Assembly: GCF_002285795.1 (NCBI RefSeq)
Contig: NZ_CP022961.1
Coordinates: forward strand, 2,918,001 to 2,982,000
Length of the DNA: 64,000 nt
Direction: 5' to 3'
Origin: Plantactinospora sp. KBS50
GTDB taxonomy: Bacteria > Actinomycetota > Actinomycetes > Mycobacteriales > Micromonosporaceae
In this document: positions 8,491 through 16,827 of the stretch, piece by piece
How positions within the stretch are numbered: position 1 is the stretch's first letter
Layout of the letters: the number at the start of each line of letters is the position of its first letter
Translations under genes and position numbers: made by a program
The notes under the pieces: generated by a model
The model's database searches: none
What the model was told of the DNA's origin: nothing
Seen by the model: only the letters and a program-made list of their open reading frames with translations

Positions 8491-9504
8491 GTGGATCATG
8501 GTTTACGGTCGCTACCGATGGTGATCCCGCAGAACGACCGGACCAAACCTCGGCGCCGCCGGTTCCGCACCGGCCCGACCCTCCGCAAGATCCTCCCGGC
8601 CCTCGTCGCCGGCATCGTGGTGGTGGCCGGCTGGATCGGCGTCCCACCCGGGCCGCCCGGACCGGAGGGCGGCGCGACACGGCCGGCGGGGGAACCGGCG
8701 GCGTCCGGCCCGACCGCGCTCCCGTACGGCCCGGTCGCCGCACCCCCGGCGGGGCCGGCGGCGTCGCCCGTCCCGCCGTGGACGACGGCGCTGGCCGGAC
8801 CGCTGCCGCCGGGTCTGGTCGCCGGTCAGGGCACCGCGCGGCGCCCTGCGGAGGGGGAGGCCGACGGCTCCGGGGCATCGGCCGGTACGGCCGTGCCCGC
8901 CGACGGGACGCCGGAGGTCACGTACCCGCGGGACGGCCAGCGGCGCTGGGCGGCGACCCCCGGGTCGGGCGCGGTCGCCGGGTCCCGGGGCCGGCTGCTG
9001 CGGTACCGGGTGCTGGTGGAGCGCGGCATCGCGGTGTCGCCGCCGGACTTCGCCGCCGAGGTCACCCGGATCCTCGCCGATCCCCGGGGCTGGACCGGCG
9101 CCGGCCGGTGGCGGCTGCAACGCGTCGGCCCCGGCGCCCGGTACGACTTCACGATCTACCTGGCCACGCCGGTCACCCGGGGAAAGCTCTGCCACAGCTC
9201 CGACCGGTACACGTCCTGCCGGTACGGCGACGCCGTGGTGCTCAACGTCGCCCGGTGGGCGCACGGCGTGCCCCACTACGGCGCCTCGCTGGCCGCGTAC
9301 CGGGAGTATCTGGTCACGCACGAGGTGGGGCACCGGCTGGGCCACGGGCACGAGCGGTGCCCGGGTCGTGGCCGGCCGGCCCCGGTGATGCAGCAGCAGA
9401 CGCTCGGGCTGCACGGTTGCCTGGCCAACGCCTGGCCGATGGTGGACGGGCGGCGCTACGACGGCCCGGCCGGGGCGTACGCCGATCCGATCCCGCGTGG
9501 CTGA
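8491..9504 (+). CDS. DUF3152-type membrane-anchored protein with metzincin-like zinc motif
   Basis: A positively charged N-terminus is followed by one membrane segment (about residues 33-50) and a Pro/Ala/Gly-rich linker to about residue 135. The C-terminal globular domain contains THEVGHRLGHGHERC, a perfect HExxHxxGxxH zinc site, then APVMQQQT, placed like a metzincin Met-turn. Cys pairs (CHSSDRYTSC, and HERC with HGC) suggest extracytoplasmic disulfides. This matches the DUF3152 family of actinobacteria, whose activity I do not know to be established. A secreted-face metalloprotease is the best inference. Start choice is open between GTG 8491 and ATG 8518, as neither has a clear ribosome site. 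Confidence 0.8.
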   Translation: MDHGLRSLPMVIPQNDRTKPRRRRFRTGPTLRKILPALVAGIVVVAGWIGVPPGPPGPEGGATRPAGEPAASGPTALPYGPVAAPPAGPAASPVPPWTTALAGPLPPGLVAGQGTARRPAEGEADGSGASAGTAVPADGTPEVTYPRDGQRRWAATPGSGAVAGSRGRLLRYRVLVERGIAVSPPDFAAEVTRILADPRGWTGAGRWRLQRVGPGARYDFTIYLATPVTRGKLCHSSDRYTSCRYGDAVVLNVARWAHGVPHYGASLAAYREYLVTHEVGHRLGHGHERCPGRGRPAPVMQQQTLGLHGCLANAWPMVDGRRYDGPAGAYADPIPRG

Positions 9505-9513
9505 CCGGCGGGA

Positions 9514-9945
9514 TCACGGCACCCCGGGTTGCCGGGTCCAGCCGACGAACCGGTCGAAGAGTTCGTGCACGGTCTGCGGTGGGCCGTCGGGGTACAGCCG
9601 CCACAGGTCCTTGATGGCCTCGTGCAGGTCCGAGGCCATCAGCATGGCCAGTCCCGGCAGGTCCTGTGCGTACAGGTCGGTGAGCGCGGTCCGTGCGGGT
9701 GCGCAGGGGTACGGGTCGCCGCAGGTGGCGCAGTTCCAGTGCGGCCGGCGTACCCGGTGCCACGCCGGCTCCTCCTGCTCCCGGGACTGGTCCTGATCCT
9801 GCGTCTGGTCCTGGTCCTGTTCCTGGTCCTGGTCCTGTTCCCGGGCCGCGGCTGCGGCCGGGGTCGGGGTCGCGGCCGGGGTCGCGGCTGCGGTCGCGGT
9901 CGGGGCCGCGGCCGTCGGCGTTGCTGGCCCGTGGGTCTGGTGCAT
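9514..9945 (-). CDS. Hypothetical protein with Ala/Pro and Gln-Asp repeats and a CxxC C-terminal domain
   Basis: The 143-residue product starts at ATG 9945 behind a GGAGGT site. Residues 1-35 are Ala/Thr/Pro repeats and 36-60 are Gln-Asp dipeptide repeats. The C-terminal 75 residues contain HWNCATCGDPYPCAP, three cysteines that could bind zinc, then a helical segment. Proteins with this WNC-x2-C-x4-PC signature are common beside XRE/DUF397 pairs in actinobacteria and are sometimes labelled flavin reductase without basis. It is divergent from the XRE regulator at 10199. Function unknown. Confidence 0.75.
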   Translation of the reverse strand: MHQTHGPATPTAAAPTATAAATPAATPTPAAAAAREQDQDQEQDQDQTQDQDQSREQEEPAWHRVRRPHWNCATCGDPYPCAPARTALTDLYAQDLPGLAMLMASDLHEAIKDLWRLYPDGPPQTVHELFDRFVGWTRQPGVP

Positions 9946-10125
9946 GTGTGACCTCCGTGGGATGGGTGGGGCCGCTCCCGTCGCGGGCGAGTGGTCCGGG
10001 AGCGGCCCCGGCGGTTCCGCCCGGTGGTTGCCGACCGACGCCGAGCGGTTCCGCTGCGTCTCAGCCTGGACGGCGCCGCCGGCGCCGTGCAATAGGTGCA
10101 ACTGAGACATTGCAGAGTTGGCGTC

Positions 10126-10139
10126 TCTGTCTCGACAGA
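10126..10139. promoter_or_regulatory. Inverted repeat in divergent promoter region
   Basis: TCTGTC and GACAGA flank a 2-bp centre between the divergent genes at 9945 and 10199. It is positioned to be an operator for the adjacent XRE regulator, but no binding data can be inferred from the sequence. Confidence 0.35.
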
Positions 10140-10198
10140 CGGCGCAGTAGCATCTCATACTCAGTGTGAAGACTGCGTCACGCTGAGAGGGAGGTCGC

Positions 10199-11062
10199 GT
10201 GACCGACGGCGGATCCTCGGTGCCCCGCAGACAGTTGGGCCGCTACCTGCGCGCGGCACGGGAACAGGCGGGCATCTCGCTGGAGATGGCGGCGCGGGAA
10301 CTGGAGGTGTCCCGGGCGACGATGTACCGCATCGAGGGCGGCGGCACCGCCGTCCGCAAGGCGGACGTGGTCGCCATGTGTACGCACTACGGCGTGCCCG
10401 CGGAGATGACCACCGCGCTCGTGGCGCTGGCGGCCGAGACGAAGGCCAAGGGCTGGTGGCACGCCTACGGCGACGCCATCCCGTCGTGGTTCGAGCTGTA
10501 CGTCGGGCTGGAGGCCGCCGCGTCGCGGCTACGCCACTGGGAGCCGGCGTCCCTGCCGGGACTGCTCCAGACCCGGGAGTACGCCGAGGAACTGCTGCGG
10601 TCCAACCCCGCGATGCCGCCGACGGAGGTCGGCCGGTTGGTCGAGGTCCGCGTGGAACGCCGGAACATCCTTGGCAGGAGGTCGCCGCCGCCCCCGCGGC
10701 TGGAGGTCATCCTGGATGAGGTGGTGCTGCGCCGGCAGTGCTCGGCGATGGCGGCGCAGCTCGCCCATCTCCAGGACCGCATCGGGGACGGGTCCGCCGT
10801 CGTCCGCGTGGTGCCGATCCGGGCGGCCGGCCTGAGCTACGCGCTCACCGGAGGCGGCTTCGTCATCCTCGACTTCCCGACCAACGGCATCCGGACGGCC
10901 GAGCCGACAACCGTCTACAGTGAGTCGCTGACCGGCGCGCTGTACCTCGACAAGCCCGCCGAGGTGGCGGCGTACGCTAAGGTGTGGCAGGCGTTGGAGG
11001 GGCTGGCCCTCGACCCGCCCCGATCGGCCGACCTGATCGCAGCGATCCGCAGGGAGACGTGA
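10199..11062 (+). CDS. XRE-family helix-turn-helix regulator with DUF5753 domain
   Basis: Residues 8-65 form an XRE helix-turn-helix (LGRYLRAAREQAGISLEMAA, then RATMYRIEGGG). The rest is a DUF5753 ligand or partner domain, with the marker WEPASLPGLLQTREYA and repeated Arg/Asp blocks. The total of 287 residues is normal. GTG 10199 follows GAGGGAGG. Its stop overlaps the ATG of the DUF397 gene, the usual arrangement for these pairs in actinomycetes, where they control development or antibiotic production in some species (e.g. WhiJ-type systems in Streptomyces). Confidence 0.93.
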   Translation: MTDGGSSVPRRQLGRYLRAAREQAGISLEMAARELEVSRATMYRIEGGGTAVRKADVVAMCTHYGVPAEMTTALVALAAETKAKGWWHAYGDAIPSWFELYVGLEAAASRLRHWEPASLPGLLQTREYAEELLRSNPAMPPTEVGRLVEVRVERRNILGRRSPPPPRLEVILDEVVLRRQCSAMAAQLAHLQDRIGDGSAVVRVVPIRAAGLSYALTGGGFVILDFPTNGIRTAEPTTVYSESLTGALYLDKPAEVAAYAKVWQALEGLALDPPRSADLIAAIRRET

Positions 11063-11265
11063 TGAGTGACCTGATCGACGCTCGGTGGCGCAAGTCGAGC
11101 CGCAGCAACGGGTCGGGCGGCCAGTGCGTCGAGGTCGCCGACAATCTGCCGGGCGTCGTCCTGGTGCGGGACAGCAAGGACCGCGACGGCGGCACGCTGA
11201 CCCTCCGGCCCGCCCCGTGGCAGGGCTTCGTCGAGCTGGCGAAGCGGATCGGCCCGGTCGGCTGA
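11062..11265 (+). CDS. DUF397 domain protein
   Basis: This 67-residue protein has the DUF397 signature WRKSSRSNGSGGQCVEVA, then VLVRDSKDRDGGTL. ATG 11062 overlaps the upstream XRE stop (ATGA), so the two are co-translated. DUF397 proteins are small partners of XRE/DUF5753 regulators and, in WhiJ-like systems, are thought to antagonise them. Confidence 0.93.
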   Translation: MSDLIDARWRKSSRSNGSGGQCVEVADNLPGVVLVRDSKDRDGGTLTLRPAPWQGFVELAKRIGPVG

Positions 11266-11289
11266 CCGCCTCCACCGCCGAGCCCGCGG

Positions 11290-12105
11290 TCAGCCGGCCG
11301 CGCTGACCGCGTCGAGCACCAGGGCGCGCAGCCGTTCGAGGGGATCGCCGTCGCCGAACGCGACGATGTTCCGGGTGGCCGCGAACGAGAGCCCGAGGTC
11401 GGCGGCGGCGCCCGCGATGCTGCCGCCGAGCCCGTCGTAGCCGAACATCCGCCCCTCGACGCCGTAGCCGAGCGTCCGGGTGACCTCCCCGCCGAAGGTC
11501 CAGTCCGGCCCGGTCACGGCGACCGCGGAGACCCGGCGGAGCCGTTCCGGCGAGATCAGCCGCTCGGCCAGCTCGGTGCCGATGCTGCGCCCGGTGACCC
11601 GCCGGACCACCTCGCCGACCAGCCAGCCGTACGTCCAGACGTGGTAGCCCTGCCGGGTGCCCGGTTCCCAGACCGGCGTGGCGGCGGCGAGGGCCGCGCA
11701 CATCCGGTCCCGGTCGGTCAGGTCCCGCACCGTGCTGCCGGCGGGTAGCTCCGGCAGGCCGGCGGTGTGCGTGAGGACGTGCGCGAGGGTGATGTCCTGC
11801 TTGCCGTTGCGGTCGAATCCGGGCCAGACCTCGGCCAGCCGCAGGTCGTAGTCGAGAACGCCCCGCTCGGCCAGGACGTGCACCACGGTGGCCGCCAGCC
11901 CCTTACCCACGCTGCAGCTGAAGATCGGGGTGCCGGCGGTGAGGGGCCGGCCGGTGTCCGGATCGGCCACTCCCGCGCACAGCGCCAGGATCGGTTCGCC
12001 GTGCAGGTAGGCGGCGACCTGGAGGCCGCCGGCCGGGTCGGCGGCGGCGAGATCGTCGACGGCCGTGCGCACCCGGTCGACGAGGGCGTTCCGGTGGTCG
12101 ATCAT
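11290..12105 (-). CDS. Serine beta-lactamase-fold hydrolase, shortened
   Basis: The sequence matches the class C beta-lactamase/EstB-like family. FSCSVGKGLAATVVH holds the SxxK nucleophile motif, THTAGLPELP is a typical following block, and YHVWTYGWLVGEVVRRVTG places Tyr at the YxN-like position. A C-terminal FGYDGLGGSIAGA block corresponds to the HxG strand, with His replaced by Tyr. At 271 residues it is about 100 shorter than usual. The segment after RLISPERLRR jumps directly to the last beta-strands, as if an internal block were lost. Activity is therefore doubtful. Confidence 0.75.
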   Translation of the reverse strand: MIDHRNALVDRVRTAVDDLAAADPAGGLQVAAYLHGEPILALCAGVADPDTGRPLTAGTPIFSCSVGKGLAATVVHVLAERGVLDYDLRLAEVWPGFDRNGKQDITLAHVLTHTAGLPELPAGSTVRDLTDRDRMCAALAAATPVWEPGTRQGYHVWTYGWLVGEVVRRVTGRSIGTELAERLISPERLRRVSAVAVTGPDWTFGGEVTRTLGYGVEGRMFGYDGLGGSIAGAAADLGLSFAATRNIVAFGDGDPLERLRALVLDAVSAAG

Positions 12106-12185
12106 GGTGGCTCAGGATCTTAGGGGGACCGGCGGGGGACAGGCGAGCGGATAATCGGGCGACCGGCGCCGGTGCCGGAAGGGAC

Positions 12186-12259
12186 GCGGATACGGCTGCC
12201 CGCGGGGTTGACCGCTGGCGGGAGGGACGGCGGATGCGACTGCTCGCGGGATTGACCGC
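12186..12259. repeat. Imperfect direct duplication spanning the matB start
   Basis: The 30 bp at 12186-12215 and 12230-12259 agree at 26 positions. The second copy carries the ATG and first codons of the acyl-CoA synthetase gene (M-R-L-L-A-G-L-T-A). The first would read I-R-L-P-A-G-L-T-A, so it looks like a decaying copy of the gene's own 5' end. Confidence 0.7.
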
Positions 12260-13709
12260 ACCGGGGATGGATCGGGCCGACGCGGTGACGGTCGCCGGGC
12301 GGGCGTGCTCCGGGGAGGCGCTGCTGGGCGCGGCGGGCGCGGTGGCCGACGACCTGCGCGGCGTGGCGGTGGTGGCGGTGCTCGCCACGCCGTCGCTGGA
12401 GACGGTGGTCGGGGTGGTCGGCGGATTGCTCGCCGGTGCCGCGGTGGTGCCGATCCCGCCGGACTCCGGTCCCGTCGAGCGGTCGCACCTGCTCCGCGAC
12501 TCCGGCGCCGAGGTCCTGCTGGACACCGTCGCGGCCGGCGACAGCGGGGCCGGAGACGGCGGCGCGGGAGACGGCGGGGCCGGCGACGGCGGGGCCACGG
12601 ACACCGCGGCCGTGGGCGCCGCGGCCGGGCCGGCCGTGCTGCCGGTGGACATCGGCCGCCGGTCGTCCACGGCGCATCCGGAGCACGACCCCAACGCGAC
12701 CGCGTTGATCCTCTATACCAGCGGCACCACCGGCGCGCCCAAGGGCGCCGCGCTGTCCCGGGCGGCGGTGGCGGCGGGCCTCGACGCGCTGGTCGACGCC
12801 TGGCGGTGGACGCCGGAGGACGTGCTGGTGCACGGGCTGCCGCTGTTCCACGTACACGGGCTGGTGCTCGGTGTGCTCGGGGCGCTGCGCGTGGGCTGCC
12901 GGCTGGTGCACACCGGCCGGCCGACCCCGGCCGGGTACGCCGCCGCCGGCGGGTCGCTGTACTTCGGCGTACCGACGGTGTGGTCCCGGATCTGCGCGCA
13001 GCCGCCCGCGGCGCGTGCCCTGCGCGGCGCCCGGCTGCTGGTCTCCGGCAGCGCCGCCCTGCCGATCCCGGTCTTCGCGCGGCTGCGGGCGCTGACCGGC
13101 CACCTGCCGGTCGAGCGGTACGGGATGACCGAGACGCTGATCACGCTGAGCGGTCGCGCCGACGGCGAGCGCCGCGCCGGGTACGTCGGGCTGCCCGTGG
13201 CGGGCGTCGAGACCCGGCTGCTGGCCGAGGACGGCGGCCCGGTGCCGAGCGACGGCGTGAGCGTGGGCGAGCTGCACGTGCGGGGGCCGATGCTGTTCGA
13301 CGGCTACTGGCGGCGGCCGGCGGCCGCGGCGGGTCGCGCGCCGCAGGGCTGGTTCGGCACCGGCGACATCGCGACGATCGGGCCGGACGGCTGGCACCGC
13401 ATCGTGGGTCGCGCCTCGACCGACCTGATCAAGAGCGGCGGCTACCGGATCGGCGCGGGCGAGGTGGAGAACGCCCTGCTGGCCCATCCCGCCGTCCGGG
13501 AGGTCGCGGTGGTGGGCCGGCCGGACCCCGACCTCGGCGAGCGGGTGACCGCGTACGTGGTGGCCGACGGTGTCGACGGGCCGGACCTCACCGAGTTCGT
13601 GGGCCGGCAGTTGTCCCACCACAAGCGGCCGCGCCGGATCCATTTCGTGGCCGACCTGCCGCGCAATGCGATGGGAAAGGTGCAGAAGCGGCTGCTGCCG
13701 GAGGGCTGA
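12234..13709 (+). CDS. matB: Malonyl-CoA synthetase (MatB-like), ANL superfamily
   Basis: The 491-residue enzyme has the ANL adenylation motifs: ILYTSGTTGAPKG (phosphate-binding loop), RYGMTET (A5), TGDIATIGPDGWHRIVGR (A7/A8 hinge) and PRNAMGKVQKRLL (A10 catalytic Lys). VHGLPLFHVHGLVLG, SGSAALP and KSGGYRIGAGE closely resemble Streptomyces MatB, which makes malonyl- or methylmalonyl-CoA from the free acid and CoA with ATP. This would supply polyketide or fatty-acid extender units. Residues 101-121 carry a Gly/Asp/Ala repeat (GAGDG units) not needed for the fold. The ATG at 12234 follows GGGAGGG. Confidence 0.85.
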   Translation: MRLLAGLTAPGMDRADAVTVAGRACSGEALLGAAGAVADDLRGVAVVAVLATPSLETVVGVVGGLLAGAAVVPIPPDSGPVERSHLLRDSGAEVLLDTVAAGDSGAGDGGAGDGGAGDGGATDTAAVGAAAGPAVLPVDIGRRSSTAHPEHDPNATALILYTSGTTGAPKGAALSRAAVAAGLDALVDAWRWTPEDVLVHGLPLFHVHGLVLGVLGALRVGCRLVHTGRPTPAGYAAAGGSLYFGVPTVWSRICAQPPAARALRGARLLVSGSAALPIPVFARLRALTGHLPVERYGMTETLITLSGRADGERRAGYVGLPVAGVETRLLAEDGGPVPSDGVSVGELHVRGPMLFDGYWRRPAAAAGRAPQGWFGTGDIATIGPDGWHRIVGRASTDLIKSGGYRIGAGEVENALLAHPAVREVAVVGRPDPDLGERVTAYVVADGVDGPDLTEFVGRQLSHHKRPRRIHFVADLPRNAMGKVQKRLLPEG

Positions 13710-13773
13710 GCGAGAGCCGTGGGTGGGACGGATTGACGGCATCGATGGTGCTGAGTACCGTCCGGCACAAGGT

Positions 13774-13793
13774 TATCGACGTCGATGTCGATA
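13774..13793. promoter_or_regulatory. Perfect inverted repeat upstream of GH74 gene (candidate operator)
   Basis: TATCGAC (13774-13780) and GTCGATA (13787-13793) flank a 6-bp centre about 80 bp before the xyloglucanase start. It differs from the LacI-type boxes at the arabinose genes, so a different regulator is implied. Confidence 0.5.
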
Positions 13794-13870
13794 CCTCCGT
13801 GTAACACCGACGACACGCTAACAGCCGCCGGTCACGCCGGAGCCGCGGCCGCAGCTGTGAGGAGTGGACC

Positions 13871-16675
13871 ATGAGAGTCGGACGGCTCAGCCGCGCACGA
13901 ACGGCGGGGCTCGTGATCGTTTCGCTGCTGGTCGCAGCGCTGGGAACGGTGGTGCCGATGGCGCTGTCCGTGCCCGGGGCGGTGGCCGCGGCATCCGATC
14001 CGTACAACTTCGCGAACGTCAAGATCGGCGGCGGAGGCTTCGTACCCGGCATCGTCTTCAGCCCGGTGCAGAGGAACCTGATCTACGCGCGGACCGACAT
14101 CGGCGGGATGTACCGGTGGAACCCGAGCAACAGCTCCTGGGTGCCCCTGCTGGACTGGGTCGGCTGGGACAACTGGGGCTACAACGGGGTCGTCAGCATC
14201 GCACCCAGCGCTGTGAACGCTAACAAGGTGTGGGCCGCGGTCGGTATGTACACCAATGACTGGGACCCGAACAACGGGGCCATCCTGCGCTCCTCGGACC
14301 AGGGGAACACATGGCAGACCACGGTGCTGCCGTTCAAGCTCGGCGGCAACATGCCGGGCCGGGGGATGGGCGAGCGGCTGGCGGTCGACCCGAACAACGA
14401 CAACGTGCTGTACTTCGCCGCGCCCAGCGGAAAGGGCCTGTGGCGCAGCACGGACGGCGGCGTGACCTGGGGGCAGGTGACCAGCTTCCCCAACCCGGGC
14501 AACTACGTAGCGCTGCCCGGCGACTCGTACCAGGGTGACAACCAGGGCGACGTGTGGGTGCAGTTCGACAAGACCACCGGCACCGCCGGCAGCACCAGCA
14601 AGACGATCTACGTCGGGGTGGCGGACAAGAACCACCCCGTCTACCGCAGCACCGACGGCGGCGCCACCTGGGCACCGCTGGCCGGCGCGCCCACCGGGTA
14701 CCTGCCGCACAAGGGCGTCCTGGACACGGTCAACCACTACCTGTACATCGCCACCAGCGACACCGGCGGGCCGTACGACGGCGCCAAGGGCGACGTGTGG
14801 CGGTACAACACCACGACCGGTGCCTGGACGCAGATCAGCCCGATCCCCTCCAGCAGCGACGACGACTACTTCGGCTACTCGGGTCTGACCATCGACCGGC
14901 AGCACCCGGGCACGATCATGGTGGCCACCCAGATCTCCTGGTGGCCCGACCTGATCATGTGGCGCAGCACCGACTCCGGCGCCACCTGGACCCGGATCTG
15001 GGACTGGACCAGCTACCCCGAGCGCAGCCTGCGGTACAAGCTCGACATCTCGGCCGCGCCCTGGCTCACCATGGGCGAGCAGCCCAACCCGCCGGTACCC
15101 AGCCCGAAGCTCGGCTGGATGAACGAGTCCGTGGAGATCGACCCGTTCGACTCCAACCACATGCTGTACGGCACCGGCGCCACCATCTACGGCACCAACA
15201 ACCTGACGGCCTGGGACTCCGGTGGGACCGTCACGATCACGCCGGTGGTCAACGGCATGGAGGAGACCGCCGTACTCGGCCTGATCAGCCCGCCGTCCGG
15301 GCCGCCGCTGATCAGCGCCCTGGGCGACCTCGGCGGGTTCCGGCACGACAGGCTGGACACCGTACCGTCCAAGATGTTCACCCAGCCGGTCTTCACCTCC
15401 ACCCGCAGCATCGACTACGCCGAGAACAATCCGAGCGTCATCGTGCGGGCCGGTGACTTCACCGACGCCGACCGGCCCAACGACAGCCACGCGGCGTTCT
15501 CCACCGACGGCGGGGCCAACTGGTTCCAGGGCAACGAGCCCGGCGGGGTCAACGAGGGCGGCACCATCGCCGCCGCCGCCGACGGCAGCCGGTTCGTCTG
15601 GGCCCCCGGTGACGCGGGCCAGCAGGTCGTCTACTCGGTCGGGTTCGGCAACTCCTGGTCGCAGTCCAGCGGGGTGCCGGCGAACGCGATCGTGGCCTCG
15701 GACCGGGTCAACGCCATGAAGTTCTACGCGTACTCCGCCGGCAAGTTCTACGTCAGCACCAACGGCGGGGCGTCGTTCACCGCGACGGCCGCTACCGGGC
15801 TGCCGACCAGCGGCAACGTGCACTTCAAGGCGGTCGCCGGGCACGAGGGCGACATCTGGCTGGCCGGTGGATCCACCACCGGTGCGTACGGGCTGTGGCA
15901 CTCGACCAACTCCGGCGCGTCGTTCACCCGGATCTCCGCGGTGGACGAGGCGGACAACATCGGATTCGGCAAGGCCGCGCCGGGCCAGACGTACCCGGCG
16001 CTGTACGCGTTCGCGAAGGTGGGCGGCCAGCGCGGCGTCTTCCGCTCCGACGACGGTGCCGCGAGCTGGGTGCGGATCAACGACGACCAGCACCAGTACG
16101 GCAACGCCGCGGACGCCATCACGGGCGACCCGCGGATCTACGGCCGGGTCTACTTCGGCGCCAACGGCCGGGGCATCATCTACGGCGACCGGATCAGCAC
16201 CAGCACGCCGTCGGTGAGTCCGACGCCGAGCCAGACGAGCGCGAGCCCGACCCCGTCGGTCTCCGTCTCGCCGACCCGCTCGGCCACGCCGACGCCGACG
16301 CCCACGCCGTCGGCGAGCACCCCGGCGCCGAGCACCCCGCCCGCGGGCGCGGGCTGCACGGTGGCCTACCGGGTCACCGGATCCTGGCAGGGCGGCTTCC
16401 AGGGTGATGTCACCATCACCAACACCGGGTCGAGCGCGATCAACGGCTGGACGCTCCGGTGGACCTTTGCCAACGGGCAGGTCATCAACCAGTTGTGGAA
16501 CGGCTCGGTCACCCAGTCCGGGGCCGCCGTCACGGTGACCAACGCCAGCTACAACGGCGCCCTCGCCGCCGGTGGCGGCACCGCCAACTTCGGGTTCCTG
16601 GCCAGCCTGAGCGGCAGTACCAACGCGACGCCGACGAGCTTCACGCTCAACGGCGCCGCCTGCACCGCGTCCTAG
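13871..16675 (+). CDS. Secreted GH74 xyloglucanase with CBM2
   Basis: A signal peptide (about residues 1-41) is followed by a GH74 double seven-bladed beta-propeller (about 42-770). Recognisable blocks include NVKIGGGGFVPGIVFSP with YARTDIGGMYRW at the start, and repeated SxDxGxTW Asp-box-like turns such as RSTDGGVTWGQV. A Ser/Thr/Pro linker (about 776-826) leads to a C-terminal CBM2 (about 827-934) that binds cellulose. GH74 enzymes hydrolyse xyloglucan outside the cell. The ATG at 13871 follows GTGAGGAG. The next gene, also CBM2-linked and on the same strand, is separated by a strong terminator. Confidence 0.93.
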   Translation: MRVGRLSRARTAGLVIVSLLVAALGTVVPMALSVPGAVAAASDPYNFANVKIGGGGFVPGIVFSPVQRNLIYARTDIGGMYRWNPSNSSWVPLLDWVGWDNWGYNGVVSIAPSAVNANKVWAAVGMYTNDWDPNNGAILRSSDQGNTWQTTVLPFKLGGNMPGRGMGERLAVDPNNDNVLYFAAPSGKGLWRSTDGGVTWGQVTSFPNPGNYVALPGDSYQGDNQGDVWVQFDKTTGTAGSTSKTIYVGVADKNHPVYRSTDGGATWAPLAGAPTGYLPHKGVLDTVNHYLYIATSDTGGPYDGAKGDVWRYNTTTGAWTQISPIPSSSDDDYFGYSGLTIDRQHPGTIMVATQISWWPDLIMWRSTDSGATWTRIWDWTSYPERSLRYKLDISAAPWLTMGEQPNPPVPSPKLGWMNESVEIDPFDSNHMLYGTGATIYGTNNLTAWDSGGTVTITPVVNGMEETAVLGLISPPSGPPLISALGDLGGFRHDRLDTVPSKMFTQPVFTSTRSIDYAENNPSVIVRAGDFTDADRPNDSHAAFSTDGGANWFQGNEPGGVNEGGTIAAAADGSRFVWAPGDAGQQVVYSVGFGNSWSQSSGVPANAIVASDRVNAMKFYAYSAGKFYVSTNGGASFTATAATGLPTSGNVHFKAVAGHEGDIWLAGGSTTGAYGLWHSTNSGASFTRISAVDEADNIGFGKAAPGQTYPALYAFAKVGGQRGVFRSDDGAASWVRINDDQHQYGNAADAITGDPRIYGRVYFGANGRGIIYGDRISTSTPSVSPTPSQTSASPTPSVSVSPTRSATPTPTPTPSASTPAPSTPPAGAGCTVAYRVTGSWQGGFQGDVTITNTGSSAINGWTLRWTFANGQVINQLWNGSVTQSGAAVTVTNASYNGALAAGGGTANFGFLASLSGSTNATPTSFTLNGAACTAS

Positions 16676-16680
16676 GGTTC

Positions 16681-16718
16681 CCGGTGCTCCGCCGGCCGAT
16701 CGGCCGGCGGAGCACCGG
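16681..16718. terminator. 38-bp perfect palindrome, terminator of the GH74 gene
   Basis: The sequence from CCGGTGCTCC to GGAGCACCGG is a perfect 38-bp palindrome beginning six bases after the xyloglucanase stop. It can fold into a very stable GC hairpin without a T-tract. Confidence 0.8.
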
Positions 16719-16827
16719 ACCCGCATCCGTCCGATGACGACCAACCCGGACGGTGGCTGCGGCGGGGCGGCCGGCGAAGGTACGCCGGCGCCGGGCCGGC
16801 ACCGGGCCGGGAAAGGAGAGCCGAGGG

